A stretch of 13,291 nt of DNA from CBDATB01 sp965199745 (GTDB lineage Bacteria > Bacteroidota > Bacteroidia > Cytophagales > Flammeovirgaceae). This document shows positions 7,856-13,291 of the stretch, piece after piece (position 1 is the stretch's first letter; every line of letters starts with the position of its first letter). The stretch is taken from the NCBI GenBank assembly GCA_965199745.1, contig CBDATB010000008.1, forward strand, positions 1 to 13,291, read 5' to 3'. The notes beneath the pieces were generated by a model that was not told the DNA's origin, ran no database searches, and was given only the letters and a program-made list of their open reading frames with translations. Made by a program: the position numbers and the translations under genes.

Positions 7856-8932
7856 ATGAATATATCAAAACAAATTGCCGTATTACCCGGAGATGGTATC
7901 GGCCCCGAAATTATTGAGCAGGCTATCAAAGTGTTAAAAGCCATCGAAACAATGTTTGGTCATACTTTCATTTTCAAAGAAGGCTCGATAGGTGCCGCAG
8001 CTATTGAAGTAACAGGTAACCCCTATCCTGATGAAACGCACCGGCTTTGCATGCAGTCAGATGCAATATTATTCGGTGCTATTGGCGACCCGAAATATGA
8101 TAACAACCCTCAAGCTAAAGTAAGACCTGAACAAGGCTTATTAAAAATGCGCAAAAGCTTGGGACTATTCGCTAATATACGTCCAGTAAAAAGCTATGAT
8201 ATACTACACAAAGCCTCTCCATTAAAGTCGGAAATTATCCGAGGAGTAAATTTTCTTATCTGTCGCGAACTTATCTCGGGTATTTACTTTGGCCAACCCC
8301 GCGGACGCTCAGAAAACGGGCGGCAAGCTTTCGACACATGTGTGTATAGCCAAGAAGAAATCTTGCACATTACTCAACTCGCTTTTGAATATGCTAACAA
8401 TAGACGCAAAAAAGTTACTCTACTCGACAAAGCTAATGTATTAGCTACTTCAAGATTATGGCGTTCAGTAGTTAGCGAATATGCCAAGAAGCATAGCCAT
8501 ATTACTTTTGAAACTATGTTTATCGATACAGCTGCCATGAAAATCATCCAAAACCCTCAACACTTTGACGTAATACTGACCGAAAACCTATTCGGAGATA
8601 TTATCTCAGATGAAGCCTCAGTAATTACTGGCTCTATTGGTACACTTCCTTCCGCATCTATTGGCATACATACTTCTCTCTACGAACCAGTTCACGGTTC
8701 GTACCCAGAAGTTGCCGGGCAAAACAGGGCGAATCCTATTGCCACTATTCTTTCCGCCGCCATGATGCTAGAGTATTCTTTTCATCTAGTGAAAGAAAGC
8801 CAAATAATTCAAAAAGCAGTGGAAAAAGCAATGAACGAAAACGTAATAACTGAAGATATTAAAGATGGAAAGCACACAACCGAAGCCGTCGGTGATTATA
8901 TTGCAAAATGTCTTAAAACACAGGTTTTTTGA
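7856..8932 (+). CDS. leuB: 3-isopropylmalate dehydrogenase
   Basis: LeuB oxidises and decarboxylates 3-isopropylmalate to 2-oxoisocaproate with NAD+, the third step of leucine synthesis, in the cytoplasm. The 358 residues match the family length. The substrate loop E92-QG-L95-L96-KM-R99 matches the isopropylmalate-specific pattern. R109, R137, Y144, K192 (DKANVL) and the metal aspartates D224, D248 and D252 are present by motif comparison with the Thermus enzyme. In the NAD-binding segment EPVHGSYPEVAG, E285 stands where the Thermus enzyme has Asp; a carboxylate is kept, so NAD+ use is expected. No leuA, leuC or leuD is adjacent. The start is ATG 7856 (MNISKQIAVLPGDGIGPE). Close relatives such as tartrate or isocitrate dehydrogenase are less likely given the substrate loop. 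Confidence 0.95.
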   Translation: MNISKQIAVLPGDGIGPEIIEQAIKVLKAIETMFGHTFIFKEGSIGAAAIEVTGNPYPDETHRLCMQSDAILFGAIGDPKYDNNPQAKVRPEQGLLKMRKSLGLFANIRPVKSYDILHKASPLKSEIIRGVNFLICRELISGIYFGQPRGRSENGRQAFDTCVYSQEEILHITQLAFEYANNRRKKVTLLDKANVLATSRLWRSVVSEYAKKHSHITFETMFIDTAAMKIIQNPQHFDVILTENLFGDIISDEASVITGSIGTLPSASIGIHTSLYEPVHGSYPEVAGQNRANPIATILSAAMMLEYSFHLVKESQIIQKAVEKAMNENVITEDIKDGKHTTEAVGDYIAKCLKTQVF

Positions 8933-8957
8933 ATTGCTTAGAAAAAGACCGATGCAT

Positions 8958-10997
8958 TCACTCTGTTGTCAAAACCCATAGTTCTACTCGCCGGTTCATC
9001 GCCCGACCAATTTCGCTATTATTCGTTGCAGCAGGGAATTGATCGCCATAGCCTTTGGGTTTTATCTGTTTTGTAGGAACACCATGAACGCATAAATAGC
9101 GTACTACGGCTGTTGCTCGTTGCTCTGATAGTTGTAGATTAGCAGCTTCTGTACCCACATTATCAGTGTGAGCAGCAATTTCAATAATCACTTTTGGATG
9201 CCTGCGTAAAAATTCAATCAGTTTATTGAGTTCTACCCGCGAGTTTGAGGCTAATTCGTATGAGCCAGAAGCAAAAAAAAGATTATTTAAGGTAATGAGG
9301 CTACCTTTTTCGATACGCTCCAACGGGATATGAAGCTGTTTAAAATCATACTCAGCATCTCGGATAAAATCCAAAGAAAGACTCTTAAACAAATAGCCTT
9401 CTTTTTGTACATAAAGTGCATATTGTCCGCCTTGAGTAAAAAAAACTGTATACATACCGCTTTGCTTATCCGAATAGGTACGCGCAGCCCTTTTTTGCGT
9501 ACTTAAATCAATTAGTATAACACTGGCACGAAGTGGAGTTTTGGTTTTTTTATCATAAATTTTTCCTCTGGCATAATAACTTTTTTTAGTAGGACGCATC
9601 TCCTCTGGCACAGCAAAAGTATAGAGTTTGCTCTGCCTCAGTCCTCTGTTCGTTATTTCTTCATTGCTGAAATAACCCTTTTTACCGTCGGCAGTAAAAA
9701 ACAAACCTACCTGATCGAGATGATTATTCAACGGGTAGCCAATATTTTGGGGAGTAGTCCATCCATTTTTAGTTTGTTCAGTGTGAAAAATATCAAGCCC
9801 ACCAAAACCCAGCATACCGTCGGAAGAGTAATACAAAGCAAGACCATTGGCATGAATATAAGGCGATATTTCATCTGCCCGTGTATTAACAGGTTCTTGT
9901 AGGTTTACGGGATACTCCCACTTACCATCCTCGGCACGATTACTTACCCAAATATCTTTTTTGCCTACCCCACCAGGCCTGTCAGAAACAAAATAAAGCC
10001 TATCACCATCTGCACTCAAGCTCGGTTGAGACTCCCAGTAAGGTGAATTTATTTTTCTACCCAAATTTTTAACCCCTGTCCATTGTTCGCCTTCTTTTAA
10101 GGCTATAAAAAGATCGCAAGCACCCAAAATGGCGCGACCTTCAGCACCTTCACAAACTGTAAATACCATTACACGACCATCGGCAGAAATAGCTGCAGTG
10201 CCTTCATTCGACTTTGAATTGACTGAAGAGAGCAGCCTAGGAATACCCCATCGATCTCCCTCTCGAAGCGACTCGTAAATATTCTCATCTTCTCCTTTGT
10301 TTCTAGCAGTAAAAATAAGTGTTTGCTCATCACCAGTGAGAGAAGGAAAATACTGCTGCTCAAAATGATTAATCGGATGTGGCAACCGCTCAGGTTTATA
10401 AACAAATGCATCTCTTTCGGCAATTTGTTCAATGGCGTATTCTGCTGTTCTAATTAAAGAAGAAGCCTCCTTTAACTGTTTGTAGTAATATTTTACAGAG
10501 GGTTTTTGAGCTAAAAATACGCGGGCGTAATGCAAAGCAGACTCGTAATGACCATACTGCCGCAAGCTATACTTGGCTACATGAAAATAAGCACTTTCAA
10601 AACCCTTCTTATTGACTTGTAATTCGACAGCTTTTAAATAAAATTTATATGCCCTGTCAAACTCAAAGTCTTCAAAGGCAAGATTACCTAATGTATAGAA
10701 AGCCTCTGCAAAAAGTGTATCTTCTTTAATAGTTTCCAAATAGTAGTATTTTGCTTTAGCTGTATTCCCTTTTTTGTGGTGGTTTTGCGCCCTTTTATAC
10801 AAAGAAAGTGCTTTGCGTTTGTACGAAATAGTCTCTTGTGTGTATCCGAGCCTAACGAAGCATACAATAAACAATAAAACTAATAAAGAATTTTTACAAA
10901 ATTGAGCAAGTAGCCTTTCAGAAGCAAACAAAAAATGTTGCGCAAAAGCATACCTTGACCTACCTATATCTAAAAAAAAATTTATCACCACACACAT
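8958..10997 (-). CDS. PorE-like envelope protein (TPR, PD40, CRD, OmpA C-terminal domain)
   Basis: This 679-residue protein has four domains in order. TPR-like helices span about 57-185. A PD40/WD40-like beta-propeller spans about 205-455 (repeats such as PSLSADGDRLYFVSDRPGG). A carboxypeptidase-regulatory-like beta domain spans about 475-560 (RGKIYDKKTKTPL). The OmpA peptidoglycan-binding domain spans about 565-679 (AAHTDNVGTEAANLQLSEQRA ... NRRVELWV), with its usual Asp and Arg. This is the architecture of PorE, a Bacteroidota type IX secretion component that ties the machine to peptidoglycan. Other OmpA/PD40 proteins share it, so the function is inferred. PorE is a lipoprotein; here the hydrophobic segment (37-54, ending GYTQ) has a Cys but no good lipobox, so signal peptidase I cleavage after GYTQ seems likelier. 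The ATG at 10997 leaves about 35 residues before that segment. A TTG at 10931 would give a more normal signal peptide. The gene converges on leuB. Confidence 0.85.
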   Translation of the reverse strand: MCVVINFFLDIGRSRYAFAQHFLFASERLLAQFCKNSLLVLLFIVCFVRLGYTQETISYKRKALSLYKRAQNHHKKGNTAKAKYYYLETIKEDTLFAEAFYTLGNLAFEDFEFDRAYKFYLKAVELQVNKKGFESAYFHVAKYSLRQYGHYESALHYARVFLAQKPSVKYYYKQLKEASSLIRTAEYAIEQIAERDAFVYKPERLPHPINHFEQQYFPSLTGDEQTLIFTARNKGEDENIYESLREGDRWGIPRLLSSVNSKSNEGTAAISADGRVMVFTVCEGAEGRAILGACDLFIALKEGEQWTGVKNLGRKINSPYWESQPSLSADGDRLYFVSDRPGGVGKKDIWVSNRAEDGKWEYPVNLQEPVNTRADEISPYIHANGLALYYSSDGMLGFGGLDIFHTEQTKNGWTTPQNIGYPLNNHLDQVGLFFTADGKKGYFSNEEITNRGLRQSKLYTFAVPEEMRPTKKSYYARGKIYDKKTKTPLRASVILIDLSTQKRAARTYSDKQSGMYTVFFTQGGQYALYVQKEGYLFKSLSLDFIRDAEYDFKQLHIPLERIEKGSLITLNNLFFASGSYELASNSRVELNKLIEFLRRHPKVIIEIAAHTDNVGTEAANLQLSEQRATAVVRYLCVHGVPTKQIKPKGYGDQFPAATNNSEIGRAMNRRVELWVLTTE

Positions 10998-11120
10998 TTT
11001 AATTAGTGTTGAAAATTAGATTATTTAAAAAGAATAATAAAGATACATAAAAACTTATTCTAAAAAGCTACTTAAGTGTACATAGTGAGAACATTTTTTG
11101 CCCTGAGTGGTTCATTTGCT

Positions 11121-11819
11121 ATGAACAATTACTTAATTATTGGTGGCTCATCGGGAATAGGTCAACAACTGGCCAATACACTGGCAGCAAACAACCATGC
11201 TGTATGGGCAACGTTCTACAGACACCATTCAAAAAGTGAACACGCCAACTTGTCCTACCATGCCTTAAATGTTTTAGACGAGACACTAAACTTAGATTTT
11301 TTACCCAATCGCTTAGATGGACTTGTTTACTGCCCGGGCAGTATTCACCTCAAACCTTTTACCCGAATAAAGCCTGAATCATTCATCGAAGATTTTCGTC
11401 TACAAGTGGGGGGGGCTATCCGTGTAATGCAGTCTGTACTTCCTAAACTGAAAGCCAGTGAGGCCTCTTCTATTGTGTTATTCTCTACCGTAGCAGTCCA
11501 GCATGGTTTTAGCTTTCATGCACAAGTATCTGCCTCAAAAGGTGCTGTAGAAGGACTAACGCGTGCCTTAGCAGCAGAGTTAGCACCAAAGATAAGAGTC
11601 AACTGTATTGCCCCATCCATTACTGATACGCCCCTAGCTGCACAGTTACTAAATAGCCAAGAAAAAAGACAAGCCAACGCCCAACGCCATCCTTTGAAAA
11701 GGATAGGTAACACATCTGATATTGCCGCAATGGCTGCTTTCCTGCTGAGCGAGCAAGCCAACTGGATAACCGGGCAAATACTTCCTGTTGATGGCGGTAT
11801 GTCAAGAATTAAAAACTAA
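11121..11819 (+). CDS. SDR-family protein lacking the catalytic Tyr
   Basis: This 232-residue Rossmann-fold protein belongs to the short-chain dehydrogenase/reductase family. The nucleotide-binding glycine motif GGSSGIG (8-14), the catalytic Ser122 (FSTVAV) and Lys140 (SASK) are present. The C-terminal signatures (RVNCIAPSITDTPLA, WITGQILPVDGG) are also present. The YxxxK motif instead reads VSASK, with Val136 (codon GTA) in place of the catalytic Tyr. The helix Asn that completes the usual Asn-Ser-Tyr-Lys tetrad appears to be Gln95. Canonical hydride-transfer chemistry is therefore doubtful, although a related non-canonical SDR group may exist. The ATG at 11121 is chosen because it puts the glycine motif at residue 8; a GTG 45 bases upstream adds residues with no family match. 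The Lacal_2735 gene begins 25 bases downstream, so the two may be co-transcribed. Confidence 0.88.
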   Translation: MNNYLIIGGSSGIGQQLANTLAANNHAVWATFYRHHSKSEHANLSYHALNVLDETLNLDFLPNRLDGLVYCPGSIHLKPFTRIKPESFIEDFRLQVGGAIRVMQSVLPKLKASEASSIVLFSTVAVQHGFSFHAQVSASKGAVEGLTRALAAELAPKIRVNCIAPSITDTPLAAQLLNSQEKRQANAQRHPLKRIGNTSDIAAMAAFLLSEQANWITGQILPVDGGMSRIKN

Positions 11820-11844
11820 ACTATCTAAACATTTTATTAGTAGT

Positions 11845-12021
11845 ATGTTCAATCTATTTAGAAAAAAAACAAAAATTGATGTTTTGCAGAAGAAGTACCA
11901 AAAGCTACTCAAAGAAGCACATGCATTGTCTACTGTAAACAGAATGCAAAGCGACCAAAAAACTGCCGAAGCCCATAAGATCCTACAAGAAATAGAAGCA
12001 CTCACAAAAGCAGATAATTAG
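11845..12021 (+). CDS. Lacal_2735 family small protein
   Basis: This 58-residue protein begins MFNLFRKKTKIDVLQKKY and consists of two predicted charged helices able to form a coiled-coil hairpin. The MFxLFKKKxKxxxLQxKYxKLLxEAHxLS pattern matches a small Bacteroidota family of unknown function named after Lacinutrix locus Lacal_2735. No signal peptide or transmembrane segment is seen, so it is probably cytoplasmic. The ATG at 11845 fits the family start; an in-frame ATG at 11788 would overlap the SDR gene and add 19 unrelated residues. It lies 25 bases after the SDR stop. Its stop codon is followed in the same frame by the ABC ATPase remnant. Confidence 0.8.
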   Translation: MFNLFRKKTKIDVLQKKYQKLLKEAHALSTVNRMQSDQKTAEAHKILQEIEALTKADN

Positions 12022-12039
12022 AAAAGCCATCTGCAAAAC

Positions 12040-12435
12040 ATACATAATATCCCTCTAATTAGGTATTTATGGAAGAAACTGATACTTGCTGAAAATAGAA
12101 CAGTTTTTTTTACTACGCATAACTGGGAAGAAGCACAAAATATGCCGATAAAGTTGTCTTTCTACCATAAGGGAAAAATAATTAGTACACTTTCAGGGAG
12201 TGAAAAAGAAAATATTCAAGGTAAGAAAGTAAGTGTTTCCAAACAAGTTGAACTACCTGATAATATCATAAGCGAGACAACATACTTTACTACCGATACA
12301 CAATACCACTTTCTCCCAAAATATCAGACAGAAAGAACGTTTCTTAATCAGATAAGTAATATTACTTTAAATTACTCTGTAGAAGATAAAAAATTAGAAG
12401 ACCTTTACCAACTTTTAATTAAAAAAAGCAAATGA
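12040..12435 (+). pseudogene. C-terminal remnant of an ABC transporter ATPase
   Basis: The frame is open from 12022 and becomes recognisable at about 12055. IRYLWKKLILAENRTVFFTTHNWEEAQ is the segment after the D-loop, including the H-loop His (TTHN, His codon 12118-12120). A strand then reads as the FYHKGKII segment, and a C-terminal tail follows. Walker A, Q-loop, the LSGGQ signature and Walker B are all missing, and no ATPase sequence lies upstream because the Lacal_2735 gene occupies that place. The first in-frame ATG (12142) lies beyond the H-loop, giving at best a 97-residue product without ATPase parts. The remnant overlaps the permease start by ATGA (12432-12435), as intact ABC operons often do. 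A deletion that joined the Lacal_2735 gene to the 3' end of the ATPase gene is the simplest explanation. Confidence 0.75.
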
Positions 12436-13167
12436 AGCAATTGAAATTTTTTATCTGGAATGCTTTTTACAACCTCAACATTGCCTTCCGCATTAAACAA
12501 GCGATATTCTTTACGGTATTTTTTCCTGTTTTAATCTTCGTAGTTTTTAGTTTCTTATGGGGAAATAGTCAACAAGAATATATTTTCTATTTGTTGACGG
12601 GGGTAATTTGTATGACATTGGCAACTGATGGATTTTTTGTGATAGGTGCTGTACTCAAGCAATACTATGAATCAGATTTCATGAAATATATCAATAAGCT
12701 ACCGACTCCTATATCGCTATATTTCTTTTCATTAGTTATTAGCCGATTTGTTATTATTATTCTAGAAATACTCATACTATGTATTTTAGCCAGTGTCATT
12801 TTTGAACTAAATATACTTAATTATCATCTCAATAATTTAATTGTAGGTGCCTTATTGGGTATGATCATTTTCTCATTTTTAGGTTTGTGTATTCATTTCA
12901 TAGACATAAAAAATAAAGGAGGGGAGAAAGGATTAATCAACTTTGTATACTTTATTCTCCTTTTCACCAGCGATTCTTTTTATCCAGCTTGCTTCCCAAC
13001 TAAACGACTATGTAGGCCAGGTAGCCGGTCTGTTACCTTTTAACCCTGTTCTATCTATCATGAGAGCAGGTTATGCTGAGGTAAACTGGTTGCCTGTATT
13101 CATGTGGTGCTTACTACCTTTATTATTATTTTCTTATGTTTTTAACAGATATAAAATCAGTCGCTAA
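12432..13167 (+). pseudogene. ABC-2 type transporter permease, frameshifted
   Basis: This is the membrane subunit of an ABC exporter. Frame one runs from ATG 12432 and encodes about five hydrophobic helices (near residues 24-44, 52-78, 95-125, 134-155 and 168-185). After FYPA (residue 186, codon ending 12989) it loses sense and stops at 13043. The second frame from 12994 continues SQLNDYVGQVAGLLPFNP... with a last helix and ends at 13167. Joining the frames gives a continuous 243-residue ABC-2 permease in which FYPASQL resembles the FFPxSQLP segment typical of the family. The switch falls at GCTTGCTT (12987-12994), a 4-bp tandem duplication whose removal restores the frame. The ATPase partner upstream is also truncated, so the transporter is probably dead. 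The substrate is unknown. Confidence 0.8.
12987..12994 (+). repeat. GCTT tandem duplication causing a frameshift
   Basis: Two copies of GCTT stand side by side inside the permease gene. Deleting one copy turns CCA GCT TGC TTC CCA into CCA GCT TCC CAA CTA, which joins the two halves of the protein without gap or extra residue. Replication slippage is the likely cause, and a read or assembly error is the alternative. Confidence 0.75.
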
Positions 13168-13169
13168 AT

Positions 13170-13291
13170 ATGTATACAGTAGGGATGGTCATAGTAAGTG
13201 TGTCGATACTGATGTCCTTGCACGAATTTACTCATATAATCGTGGCAAAGTTAATATGTGCCAAGATAACTAGTATAGCTTTCGCAACAGC
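13170..13291 (+). CDS. Membrane zinc metalloprotease-like protein with HExxH (partial, 3' end beyond window)
   Basis: An open frame starts at ATG 13170, two bases after the permease stop, and runs off the right edge after 40 codons. The visible N-terminus is hydrophobic (GMVIVSVSILMSL) and leads straight into HEFTH at residues 18-22, followed by IIVAKL and a second hydrophobic stretch. An HExxH motif within an N-terminal membrane segment is the arrangement of M50 (site-2 protease-like) and related membrane zincins. Only the first metal site is visible, so the family cannot be fixed. The tight spacing suggests one operon with the ABC permease, and a link to peptide processing or export is possible but unproven. 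Confidence 0.55.
   Translation, partial: MYTVGMVIVSVSILMSLHEFTHIIVAKLICAKITSIAFAT

Noticed and set aside
8923..8950. Possible terminator between leuB and the PorE-like gene
   Set aside because: GGTTTTTT and AAAAAGACC can pair over 8 bp including one wobble, but the stem is weak, the loop is 12 bases and no T-run follows.
11076..11120. GTG start 15 codons upstream for the SDR protein
   Set aside because: The added residues match nothing in the family; the ATG at 11121 puts the glycine motif at the usual distance from the N-terminus.
11788..11844. ATG start overlapping the SDR gene for the Lacal_2735 protein
   Set aside because: It adds 19 residues unlike the family; the ATG at 11845 gives the typical MFxLF start.
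12943..13167. Separate 74-residue ORF starting with ATG at 12943
   Set aside because: Its useful part (from 12994) is the displaced C-terminus of the permease; the first residues overlap the permease in another frame.
1..13291. CRISPR arrays, tRNA or rRNA genes, insertion sequences and prophage genes
   Set aside because: Reading both strands showed no regularly spaced repeats, tRNA cloverleaf, transposase or terminal inverted repeats.

Overview
The window comes from an AT-rich bacterium of the phylum Bacteroidota, probably Cytophagales or a relative; the order is a guess. The phylum call rests on four observations: TAnnTTTG-type -7 promoter boxes, a lysyl-tRNA synthetase with the C-terminal extension typical of the phylum, a PorE-like TPR/PD40/carboxypeptidase-regulatory/OmpA protein, and a small Lacal_2735-type protein. 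No rRNA, tRNA, CRISPR array, insertion sequence or phage gene was recognised.

Left part (1-5529). A lysS gene on the minus strand runs off the left edge. It is divergent from a large gene for a secreted WD40-repeat/caspase-like protease, which has a textbook Bacteroidota promoter (TTTG-N20-TAACTTTG). That gene converges tightly on a minus-strand peroxiredoxin of the BCP/PrxQ type. The two stop codons share one hairpin that probably terminates both transcripts.

Middle part (5530-10997). The plus strand carries sbcD (DNA-repair nuclease subunit, without sbcC beside it), a family 2 glycosyltransferase and leuB (3-isopropylmalate dehydrogenase, without leuA/C/D nearby). These look like unrelated housekeeping genes that happen to be collinear. 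They converge on the minus-strand PorE-like protein, an envelope protein that probably links an outer-membrane machine to peptidoglycan.

Right part (11121-13291). An SDR-fold protein lacks the catalytic Tyr of the family and is followed by the Lacal_2735 gene. Next comes a decayed ABC transporter. Only the C-terminal part of the ATPase remains, starting just before the H-loop. The permease, joined to it by an ATGA overlap, is broken by a 4-bp tandem duplication (GCTT GCTT). Right after it, a further gene with an HExxH metalloprotease motif in a hydrophobic N-terminus runs off the right edge.

I do not see a clearly new multi-gene system. The most notable items are the exported caspase-like protease with an intact His/Cys dyad, the SDR without its catalytic Tyr, and the doubly broken ABC exporter next to a membrane metalloprotease.
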